From: Locusta migratoria
Taxonomy: Eukaryota > Arthropoda > Insecta > Orthoptera > Acrididae
Assembly (NCBI GenBank): GCA_026315105.1
Contig: CM048748.1
Span: 24,270,078 to 24,334,077, forward strand
DNA length: 64,000 bases
Reading direction: 5' to 3'
In this document: in pieces, positions 54,812 through 64,000 of the stretch
Position numbering within the stretch: the stretch's first letter is position 1
How the letters are laid out: every line of letters starts with the position of its first letter
Notes under the pieces: model-generated
What the model was told of the DNA's origin: nothing
Seen by the model: the letters and a program-made list of their open reading frames with translations, nothing else
Database searches by the model: none
Translations under genes and position numbers: made by a program

Positions 54812-56015
54812 AGTTCCTTGTCCACGTGCACTCTTTGACAAAAAAAGGAAGAGAAATACCTTGGACGGTGGCCGCCGTCGCTAGGACTAAGTCCTCGCCG
54901 ATAGCAACATGGGACAGTAAATATAAACGCCTTGGCACGCTCGAAAACCGGCTATCTACACAATCTGGCAACACTGTAGACTCCGGCAGTTCATGCAGTA
55001 AGTCTTTTGTTCAGTTACAAGAAGTTTATTTAAAGCTACGTCCATGTTCTCGCGGTAAAGTGCGTGACTCGCAATGCGAGTGTCGACGATTGAAACCGCT
55101 CGTTGACAAATTTTTTATTTCACGTCCATCATGGATGATAATGTCACGAGTGTAAGGGAAGCATATATGTAACGTATTTCACTTTTGATACACTGGTAAT
55201 AAGACTCCGCCCCAATAACATTGCCGCCTCTGGCCGCAGCACTCAGCAGAGCTCTCCGCGGCCCACTCGCCGGCAGCAGCGGTGGCGACGCTACACAGCG
55301 CTGCCTCGCCCTCTGCCCACAGCGCCTGCGGCCGCTCATCGCCCTGGATATGTAAAATGCTGTAGTGTTGCTGAGTGGTGATCCACAAAAAAGGTTGCGA
55401 TGTGTATTTCACACTCGATATCAATAGAGCAGACCACCCGTTACTGACTGTTGAGCATTTTATTGTACTAATACACACTACATTAGAAAGGTCAAAAATT
55501 GTCATATTTCTTCATCTCAAAGAGCACTCTACGATGGTTAACACTAGTATTTGTAGTTCAAATGTCGTTCCTTTTCCTTTCGGAAAAGCCCGTCATGTAA
55601 TTTTACATTTTCATCAGTTTGTATGTTCTCATCAAGCCACAGTGCGTAACTTCACTATAACGTTTGATTCTTACGCTAAATATATGCGGTACATTATGTG
55701 AATACCTTTCAGTGCATGCTCTAAAGCAACACAGGCACACTGCGAGGTTCGTGTCTTCATGCCTCATTTCTACAGCAGCTATATCTTGTGAAGGAACTAT
55801 ATTAAACATTATGTTCACTTCCTCCGTAAGCAGCCCCTAGCATGTTGGTCCTATAGTAGTAGTATAAAATACATACCTATATCCAGAAGCCAATTCTAAT
55901 TTCTTCAAACGCGTTTGTATGTTGAAGCAAAGCAGATATCTGCGACCATTTCTACAATTTATAGTCGACCGTTCTGAAAGACTTTTTGCATAAAGATTTC
56001 TTCCGAATTCGTTAA
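54812..56015 (-). repeat. Unclassified repeat X, left (inverted) copy
   Basis: Its minus strand aligns by eye with 57241-57756 followed directly by 59955-60625. Shared landmarks: GCAGATATCTGCTTTGCTTC, AGCATGCACTGA, TATAGTGAAGTTACG, GACCTTTCTAATG, CGAGTGTGAAATACACATC, GCCGGCGAGTGGGCCGCGGAG, GTCACGCACTTTACCGCG. This copy has no insertion where the right copy carries the PLE. The GC-rich core (55215-55345) and no long ORF are notable. Class unknown. Confidence 0.8.
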
Positions 56016-57240
56016 AGAGTTTCTACTTGCAATTTGCAGCATATAAAATATAGTAAAATAAAAAACCATTCCTAATCGTAGTGTCTCCAACCAGGATTAG
56101 AAATGCAGACACACACGGGGATTGCATCACCAGACAAGCACAGAACCAGACAGCCAACGATTCGGTGCCCGTGTTGCCCTCTGACATATTAAATGATGAG
56201 CCTCTAACGCATCATGAAAGATAATCTGAAATTTCACTTACACGAATAACAACATTTCTTAAGTACAAACATTAAATTTCTGTTTCTCATATCACATAGG
56301 CGTTGTATGGTGTGAGTCATCTAAGTGGAAGACAAATGTCAAATGAACTTACTGAGACAATCCAGTAGCACTTACGGAAGTAACTGCACTGTCACAGTGT
56401 TACCAAATATTAGCAACGATGTTGCTAGTTCGTAGCTGTGCTAGGAATACCTCTGTAACGATAAGCGACGCGAAGACGCGCTTGTCTCATTCGGGCTTCC
56501 ACAGAAAGTCGCGGATTATGGTTAATATAATTCGCCATCTCCTGATAGTTTCTAGCTTCACACTTAGGCTGCACATATTCAAATCGTTCAATAACGCAAA
56601 AACCAACTGTATAGCATTATTATATAATTTGTAGCAAATGAGTACGGCAAGTCAAAGACGGAAATATATAATCATCCATCGTGATTACAGCCCCCCCCCC
56701 CCAAAAAAAAAAGAAGGCAAATACTTTGTTACATTGCGACGAAAGCTAATTTTAGTCTCATGAAAAGTTACTGGGATTGAACGTTGCCCCATCTGCCACG
56801 AAACACTTCGCATCTCCAATTTCTGAATGCAGCTTTGTGGCTGTAAAAATAAAATGTCATGTCTTCAAAGTGAATACAGAAATGTGTTGGTTTGGATCAA
56901 GGCCAGAAGAAACGTCCTTAACTGATTATTTGTGCAACACAGTAATCAGTTTATCTGAGGATTCAGAAGACAAGATACTTAAAATTACCACCAGCAACAC
57001 AGAAAATTTAACTGTACATGTAGGCATTGTGCAGTTCTGCAATTTAACATCTGCTGACATACACATATAATATATAAACTACTAAGCAGCTTATTTATTG
57101 CTTTCGCTCTGTTACAGTCTCGTTGTACCATTCAATGATGATGAAAATCCGAACCCACGTGTCTGATTGATTCTTCGAATGTTGCAACCCACGACTTGTA
57201 TGAGTTGTTGCTTTTATCTCTCTTCACTATGTTAAATCAA
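56016..57240. other. Spacer between the inverted copies of repeat X
   Basis: No convincing coding region; a 97-codon plus frame (56777-57070) is unrecognised. C12 then A10 run near 56690-56710. Confidence 0.4.
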
Positions 57241-58089
57241 CGGAAATTATTACAAAATCTTTGCCTGAGTCATTGGCCTCGTGTCTTTCCGAAAGGTTGA
57301 CACTAAATTATGGAAATAGTCGTAGATATCTGCTTTGCTTCACTATACAAACCAGTTTGAAGAAATTCGATATGACTTCTGTCGATAGGACTGTAATTTT
57401 TACTACTCCCTTGCACCCTCATGCTAGGGGATACTTCCGGAGGAAGTGCACATAATGATTAATACAGTTCCTTTATGAGAAATACCTGCTGTAGAAATGA
57501 GACAGTGTGCCTGTGTTACTTTAGGGCATGCACTGAGAGGTATTCTCATAATTTATCGCATATATTTACCTTAAGAATCAAACATTATAGTGAAGTTACG
57601 CCTTGTGGCTTGAAGAGAACATATGAACTGATGACATTGACAAATTACATGAAGAGCTCTTGTGAATGGAAAAGGAACGAGGTTTAAACCACAAATACCT
57701 ATGTTAGCCATCGTAGAGTGCTATTTGATTGGATCAAAAACTATAACAATTTTTGATTGAGTTTATCGCGGCGTATTTGATAATAAAATAGGGTAGGCCA
57801 CTCTCCCCTTGGTCGCAAATTTGTACATGGAGAATTTCGAGGAGGAAGCCCTGGCATCATCTGAATGGAAACCTACTTGCTTTTTCCGTTACGTGGATGA
57901 CACTTTCGACATCTGGCCACATGGTATGGATAAACTCCTTGACTTACTTACACATCTGAACTCCATAAACCCCAACATCAAATTCACTACGGAGACTGAA
58001 ACAGAGGGTAAATTGCCGTTCCTTGACGTCTTGCTCAAGAGAAGAGCTGATGGCACCCTGGGTCATGGTGTGTATCGGAAGACAACGCA

Positions 58090-58898
58090 GCCGGCCGCGG
58101 TGGCCGAGGTGACTAGCCGCGGCAGCGCGCACCTCCCTCCTCTCTACAAGTTTTGTTTGGTTTAGTTAATCTGTAGTAGTGTGTGTGCACTGCTTAAACG
58201 CGGTCAGGTGTTGCTTTCCTTTTAAAGAAGAATACTTTTGTTTCTGTTTTGCAATGGATATTGCTGTTAATTCCTAGATTTTATTTAAACAGTTGCTTTT
58301 AACGAAAAAAAGAAAAAAAGCAGTCTACTGCATATGGTAACGGTGGATTGTGTGGGCGGCCAGACGCCTGCCGCCGGCCTCCTGTAGCCGCGGCAGCGCG
58401 CACCTCCCTCCTCTCTACAAGTTTTGTTTGGTTTAGTTAATCTGTAGTAGTGTGTGTGCACTGCTTAAACGCGGTCAGGTGTTGCTTTCCTTTTAAAGAA
58501 GAATACTTTTGTTTCTGTTTTGCAATGGATATTGCTGTTAATTCCTAGATTTTATTTAAACAGTTGCTTTTAACGAAAAAAAGAAAAAAAGCAGTCTACT
58601 GCATATGGTAACGGTGGATTGTGTGGGCGGCCAGACGCCTGCCGCCGGCCTCCTGTAGCCGCGGCAGCGCGCACCTCCCTCCTCTCTACAAGTTTTGTTA
58701 AAAAAAAAAAAAAAAAAGGTGACTGAGGCGCACCAGTCACGGTCAGCACGGCCACTACGGTCGGGGGTTCGAATCCCCCCTCGGGCATGGATATTTGTGC
58801 CGTCCTAGTTAGTAAGTAGTTCATAAGTAGTTTCTAAGTTTAGGGACTGATGACCACGTAGTTAAGTCCCATAAGCTTAACAAACATTTGAACATTTT
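58090..58898 (+). mobile_element. Family A SINE inside the PLE, itself split
   Basis: GAAGACAACGCA (12 bp) is duplicated at 58078-58089 and 58899-58910. The SINE is 58090-58114 plus 58725-58898; the rest is a later insertion that duplicated AGGTGACT. Confidence 0.93.
58115..58716 (+). mobile_element. Poly(A)-tailed retroposon made of 2.2 tandem 271-bp units
   Basis: Units at 58115-58385 and 58386-58656, and a partial third at 58657-58699, each starting AGCCGCGGCAGCGCGCACC, followed by A17-18. AGGTGACT is duplicated at 58107-58114 and 58717-58724. The poly(A) tail and target duplication show insertion of a reverse-transcribed RNA. No ORF, no tRNA promoter and no CTGATGA core in the unit on either strand. 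Confidence 0.88.
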
Positions 58899-59867
58899 GA
58901 AGACAACGCACACTGATCTGTATTTACACGCAGACAGCTGTCACCACCCTTCACAGAGGAATGGGGTACTTAAAACTCTAGTACATAGGGCGCGCACTAT
59001 CTCCGACGCAGAGAGTCTACCCCAGGAATTGGAACACCTGAGAACTGTATTCCGAAAAAATGGGTACTCGGAGTGGTAGATTCAGCGGACTCTCCGCCCA
59101 TCCACTACAGCACAACCTGTGGAAACGGATGAAAACACGAGGGAGGAGGTAGGCACTGCGTTTATCCCATATACCGGCGCACTCTCGTAGAAGGTCGCCC
59201 GCATTCTGAAGAAACACCAGGTTGGAACTGTCGTTTGTCCGCCGAATAATATTCGTGCACTGGTGGGGAGCGCCAAAGATGATCTCGGTTTGAAGAAGGC
59301 CGGCGTGTACCAGATTCCGTGTCAGTGTAGCAAGTCACATATTGGACAGACGATGCGTACCGTCGAGGATTGATGCATTGAACACCAGAGGCACACACGA
59401 AAGATGTATCCGAGCAAGTCGGCGGTCGCTGAACATTGTTTGTCGGAGAATCACGCGATGGAGTATGAATGCACTAGGATTCTGGTACAGACGTTGAGAT
59501 ACTAGGACTGCGTCGTTAGAGAGGCCATTGAAATTCGCACAAGTGACGACCTGATAAACCGTGACTGTGGCTATAATCTTAGCAAAGCTTAGGAACCAGC
59601 GATTGGGTTAATTAAGAGTAAATCTAGCAAACGTAACGTAGTGACGACCACGGCGGACAGAGCCCTCACATCGACGTCATCTCAGACGCCGTCGCAATCG
59701 GTTCCACTGCGCGACCGCGGCGCGGGGCGCGGACCGCGGAGGGGTCGCTCCGCGTGCCGAGGTTATTTAAATCTCCCGCCACCGGGCTAGAACCCAGTTC
59801 CCTTCTAGCCGCCGTAGCGTGCGCATCTCCGTGCCGGCGCGTTTCCAGTAGCTCAGTCCGTCAGTTC

Positions 59868-59930
59868 ACCTGATGATGGCGACATGTATGATCGCCGAAA
59901 TATTGTGCTCGTTCGACACTATAGACCGGC
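59868..59930 (+). ncRNA. Hammerhead-like ribozyme motif of the PLE
   Basis: CTGATGA (59870-59876), stem II TGGCGA/TCGCC (59877-59882 with 59892-59896), GAAA (59897-59900), then a stem TATTGTG/CACTAT (59901-59907 with 59918-59923, one mismatch) ending at ATA, a permitted cleavage triplet. Hammerhead motifs are known in Penelope-like elements. The remaining helix (stem I) is not convincing from this copy. Confidence 0.6.
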
Positions 59931-60625
59931 AGTACACCCGTGGATATTTTGAATAACAGTTTTTGACCTTTCTAATGTATTGTGTATTAGTGCAATGAAA
60001 AGCTCAAAATTCAAAAACGGGTGGTCTGCACCATTGATATCGAGTGTGAAATACACATCACAACCTGTCTTGTGGATCACCACTCAGCAACATTAAAGCA
60101 TTTTTCATAACCAGGGCGATGAGCGGCAGCAAGCGTTGTGGGCAGAGGGCGAGGCAGCGCCGCCACCGCTGCTGCCGGCGAGTGGGCCGCGGAGAGCTCT
60201 GCCAAGTGCTGCGGCCAGAGGCAGCAGTGTTATTGCGCCGAAATGTTATTACCAGTCCATCAGAAAGTGAAGAAAGTTATGGATTTACTCCACTTACACT
60301 CGTGATATCAGCATTCACGAGGAACGTGAAATAAAAATTTTGTTAACAAGCGGGTTCGACCGTCAACACTCGTACCTGCAGGTCACGCACTTTACCGCGA
60401 AACCACGAACTTAGTTTACCGAAGCCTCTTGCAACTGAATATAAGAGGTATTGCATGAACTACCGCAGTCTATAGTGTTGCCAGATTGTGCAGATAGCCA
60501 GAGTTGGAGCGTGTCAGGGCGGTCACGTTTATTGTCCCGTGTCGCTATCGGCACGGACAAACTCAGCGGTGGCCGGCCACCGCCCGTGTTTTTTTCCTAA
60601 AGAGTGTTCGTTTTCACGTTCTGTG

Positions 60626-62092
60626 AGAAGGCGACATAACGGATGCGTTACTCATACATCCTACATTCATTTCTGTGGTTACTTCACGCAATGATGTTTG
60701 TAATGCCTCAAATTTCGCGTCGTCGGAACATTCTGGGCACTGTGCGTAGCGGAATGTGGAATTCCTTAACGATTTTCCAATTTATATGCTCTTGCGGCAA
60801 GTTCCAGTTACCACCAGTTACCTTCAGAATCTGTCAGTTCCAAGAAAGCGATGATAATCGTGTTACATGCCCCTTCATATGATTCACTGGGGTACGAACA
60901 GCACCTCTGCCAACTAACAGAGTTTGTATACTTTTCATGTCTATGTATCCGTGTATATACCTCACACGGCTCTAGATACATCACTGTATGTTACAATTCT
61001 AAAACTACTGTGTTGTTTACTCAGAGTAAGTTTCTTTTCTACTTGCAACAGTTTAATCAAATTTTTATTGAACTTCCTCTTATCTTTACTATTTTTTCGT
61101 TCACTTAAAACACTTTTTTTTTCAAGAAATGCATAACATCAACCATCAGAAGTTTATTATATTCATTACTTCACCTGTTTCAGTTTTAAACCATCTTCAG
61201 AGAAGTCTGTTTAAATAAAACTGGCAAACATTAATTATACAGAAGTTAAAATAAACTACATAATATTACCCCTTTAGTTTCATCCAGAAAGTACTCACAA
61301 ACTAGAGAGACAGATTAAGTCAGTACATGATCTCCTACTTGACATTTATAACATGTGAATTGATACAAAGTCTTGATGACAAAAAATAGTAGCAGGTTGT
61401 GATATAGTGAACCAGGTCTATTAGTTCAAAGAATATTCAACAAAAATATTAGCAACTACACCATTTGATGTGATAATGTTAGCAGAAATTGAAGTATTCA
61501 TGGTGTTAATATATGACAGACTACGATCACAAGCTATAACTTTGATAATCTGTCATGGCAACTGATACAGAGAGTTGTACGTAAACACTACGTAAATAAC
61601 AGCTTGGACCTTGAAAACGATGAATACGTGCCATAACAACCTTTATCTGTGAAAGTATGAAATTAGTTAAACGAAATAACCATTAGAAAAACACGTAATG
61701 TTTGGGAATATAGCTGACTGTTATTCTGTGACACGATTGTAAAATTGTAGTAAACTTATGCAGTGGTAGACTAAGGGACAGCATTGAGTATAGTATCATA
61801 ACAGAGCGTGCATAATATTATAATACATATGAATATATCTTTCAATGATCTAAAATTAACATATTACGATTAAGTCTGAAAATATAACTGTGTATTACGT
61901 AGTTGTGGGCTATATAACAAAATTGAAAAAGCATGAAGGCGAATGGGTGTGTAATGTAGTATAGGGTATATGTAGTTATATTAAATTTGGATACAGCATC
62001 CAGTCACAGCAAGTAACATAATACAATTATGTCAAGAACATTAGCAAATGAATTTGGAACTTGAGCACATTGTACATTTAATTGTGTATGAT
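60626..62092. other. AT-rich sequence, no gene; one PLE-type remnant
   Basis: Around 61120-61215 the minus strand has CTGAAGATGGTTTAAAAC, TGAAACAGGTGAAG and CTTCTGATGGTTGATG, the same signature as at 34811-34900. The rest shows nothing recognisable. Confidence 0.4.
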
Positions 62093-64000
62093 AATTGTTG
62101 TTGTTGTTATGGTCTTCAGTCCGGAGACTGGTTTGATGCAGCTCTCCACCCTACTCTATCCTGAGCAAGCCTTTTCATCTCCTCATAAGAACGGCAACCC
62201 ACATCCACTTGAATCTGCTTCCTATACGCGTCTCTTGGTCTCCCTCTGCGATTTTTACCCCACACACTTCCCTCCAACGCTAAATTTACGATTCCACGAT
62301 GTCTAAGAATGTGTCCTACCAAGCGATCCCTTCTTTTAGTCAGGGTATGCCAAAAATTCCTTTTGTCGCCAATTCTGTTCAGTACCTCTTCATTAGTTAT
62401 GTGATCTACCCACTTAATCTTCAGCATTCTTCTGTAGCACCACATTTCGAAAGCCTCTATTCTCTTCCTGTCCGCACTGCTTATCGTCCATGTTTCACTC
62501 CTGTACAAGGCAACACTCCACACAAATGCCTTCAGAAAAGACTTCCTTGCCCTTAAATTAATATTCGATGTTAGCAAATTTCTCTTTTTCAAAAATGCTT
62601 TTCTTCCCATTGCCATTCTGAATTTTATATCCTCTGTACTGCGACCATCGCATGTTATTTTACTACCCAAGTAACAAAACTCATCTACCACCTTCATTGT
62701 CTCATTACCTAATCTAATTCCTTCGGCATCGCCTGATTTTCTAAGACTACATTCCATTATTTTTGTTTTGTTCTTGTTAATGTTCATTTTATACGCTCTC
62801 TTCAACACACTGTCCATTCCATTCAACTGCTCTTCTAGGTCGTTCGCTGTCTCTGACAGAATTACAATGTCATCAGCAAAACGCAATGTTTTTATTTCTT
62901 CCCCCTGAACTTTAATCCCTATTCCAAAATTTTCCTTGCTTTCCTTCACCGCCTGCTCAGTGTACAAATTGAATAACATCGGAGAAAGGCTACAACCCTG
63001 TCTTACTCCCTTCCCAACTGATGCTTCCCTTTCATGCCCTTCAAGTCTAATAACTGCGGTCTGGCTTTTGTACAAGTTGTAAATAACTCTCCTTTCCCTG
63101 TATTTTACCCCTGCTGACTTCAGAATTTGAAAGAGTGTAGTCCAGTCAACATTGTCAAACGCTTTCTCCACATCTACAAAAGCTAAAAATGTAGGTTTGC
63201 CTTTCCTTAATCTATCTTCTAAGATAAGACGTAAGGTAAGTATTGCCTCCCGGGTTCCTACGTTCCTCCTGAATCCAAACTGATCTTCCCCGAGGTCAGC
63301 TTCTACCAGCTTTTCCATTCTCCTGTAGATAATTCTTGTTAAAATTTTGCAACCATGACTTATCAAACTGATGGTTCTGTAATTTTCACACCTGTCTGCG
63401 CCTGATTTCTTTGGAATGGGGATTATTACATTTTTCTTAAAGTCTGAGGGTATTTCGCCTGTCTCATACATCCTACACACCAGTTCAAATAGTTTTGTCA
63501 TGGTTGGCTCTCCCAGAGACTTTAGTAGCTCTGAGGGTATGTCATCTACTCCTGGGGCCTTGTTCCGACCTAGGTCTTTCAGGGCTCTGTCAAATTCATC
63601 TCTCAGTACAGTATCGCCTATTTCATCTTAATCTACTTCCTCTTCCCTTCCTACTACATCATCTCTAATTTCATTTCCTTTGTAGAGCTGCTCTATGTAC
63701 TCTATCCACCTTTCAGCTTTCCCTTCTTTGCTGAGAACTGGTTTCCCATCTGAGTTCTTGATATTAGTAGAGTTTCTGTTCCTGTCCCCAAATGTCTCTT
63801 TTATTTTCCTATAGCCGGTATCTACTTTTCCCCTTCTTATACATTCTTCTACAGATTTGCATTTGGCTTCTAGCCACTCCTGCTTAGCCATTTTGCATTT
63901 CCAGTCAATCTCATTTTTTAGTCGTCTGTACTCCATTTTGCCTGTTTCATGTACTGCATTTTTATATTTTCTCCTTTCATCAATTAAATTTAGTATTTCC
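62093..64000 (-). mobile_element. RTE-type LINE, second long copy, continues beyond the window
   Basis: The 3' end is at the left: (ACA)n tail seen as TTGTTGTTGTTGTT at 62095-62110, then the short 3' UTR and ORF end as in the intact copy. The 5' part lies outside the window. Confidence 0.92.
62116..64000 (-). pseudogene. RTE endonuclease-RT ORF, partial, with a nonsense codon
   Basis: Minus strand, collinear with codons from about 395 to the stop of the intact ORF. RT motifs are present: FVDVEKAFDNVDW, GVRQGCSLSPMLFNLYTEQA, RFADDIVILSE, YLGSKITCDG, and the C-terminal RLVGHILRHRG. TAA at about 63630 replaces the CAA of the intact copy (VDQDEIGD), splitting the frame into 62116-63627 (no intact ATG until 63501) and an upstream part reaching past 63936. 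Otherwise close to the intact copy, with scattered substitutions only, so both are probably from one recent family expansion. Confidence 0.92.

Larger units (their letters stand above)
57784..59590 (+). pseudogene. PLE reverse transcriptase and GIY-YIG endonuclease, interrupted
   Basis: The RT part is readable from PLVANLYMENFEEEAL through CFFRYVDDTFDIW (YVDD, the active-site Asp pair) and LPFLDVLLKRRADGTLGHGV up to the SINE at 58090. After the SINE the frame continues with THTDLYLHADSCHHPSQRNG and HLRTVFRKNGY, stops, and in further frames shows a GIY-YIG domain: GVYQIPCQCSKSHIGQTMRT (59302-59361), a stop, IEHQRH, KSAVAEHC, and REAIEIRTS. The order RT then GIY-YIG is characteristic of Penelope-like elements. 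The upstream two thirds of the RT are missing, there is a frameshift near 57800, and the SINE splits the gene, so it is dead. Confidence 0.88.
57757..59954 (+). mobile_element. Penelope-like element, 5'-truncated, carrying nested insertions
   Basis: Flanked by ATAACAATTTTTGA (to 57756) and ATAACAGTTTTTGA (to 59966), a 14-bp duplication with one mismatch. It encodes the end of an RT and a GIY-YIG endonuclease and ends with a leader-like GC-rich region containing a hammerhead-like motif. A SINE sits inside its coding region. Confidence 0.82.
57241..60625 (+). repeat. Unclassified repeat X, right copy, interrupted by a PLE
   Basis: Repeat X occupies 57241-57756 and 59955-60625. Comparison with the uninterrupted left copy places the PLE insertion at ATAACA-TTTTTGA. 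Both copies share the same GC-rich segment and end near a short T-run. Confidence 0.8.

Noticed and set aside
58115..58716. Retrozyme (circular-RNA hammerhead retroelement)
   Set aside because: Tandem units of fitting size, but no CTGATGA...GAAA core on either strand of the 271-bp unit.

Overview
The window looks like a piece of a large, repeat-dominated arthropod genome, most likely an orthopteran (grasshopper or locust type). The basis is the make-up of the sequence: AT-rich DNA with long (TA)n tracts, many tRNA-derived SINEs of one family, RTE, CR1/Jockey-like and RNase H-bearing LINEs, Penelope-like elements (PLEs), Tc1/mariner and hAT DNA transposons, and one LTR retrotransposon. I see no host protein-coding gene, no genuine tRNA or rRNA gene, and nothing bacterial or viral. 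The species assignment is inference from repeat type only.

Layout. 0-9.4 kb: a SINE, microsatellites, a degenerate LINE, a mariner deletion derivative, and a second LINE between PLE termini in opposite orientation. 9.4-11.7 kb: a foldback MITE and, 18 bp on, a mariner-like transposon whose broken transposase contains a run of 57 T. 13.6-20.6 kb: two copies of an RNase H-bearing LINE; in the second, a 75-bp unit from the end of the ORF and 3' UTR has expanded to about 37 tandem copies. 21.5-29.0 kb: a complete, young LTR retrotransposon (two 778-bp LTRs, CTCT target duplication, polypurine tract, primer-site-like sequence) on the minus strand, with one large gag-like ORF and no pol. 32.5-37.9 kb: PLE endonuclease fragments in inverted orientation and two RTE fragments. 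39.1-43.2 kb: a hAT-type element with an 8-bp target duplication, split by a full-length RTE retrotransposon with an intact 1014-codon ORF. 46.9-53.6 kb: two hAT transposase relics and two mariner-like relics with SINEs in them. 54.8-60.6 kb: an unclassified repeat present twice in inverted orientation; the right copy holds a PLE, which holds a SINE, which holds a poly(A)-tailed tandem-dimer insert. 62.1-64.0 kb: a second, stop-containing RTE copy that runs off the window.

How the parts relate. The only element here that looks able to move itself is the RTE at 39.5 kb (endonuclease plus reverse transcriptase in one ORF). The LTR element keeps its cis signals and gag but would need pol from elsewhere. 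SINEs and the poly(A)-tailed insert carry target duplications of 8-14 bp, as expected for LINE-driven integration. Ordered target duplications let the insertion history be read directly at three loci (39-43, 52-54 and 54.8-60.6 kb). The most unusual items are the gag-only LTR element, the LINE-derived 75-bp satellite, a crossing-helix (pseudoknot) pattern at the exact 5' end of the intact RTE that suggests an HDV-like ribozyme, hammerhead-like cores in several PLE ends, and the four-layer nested insertion.
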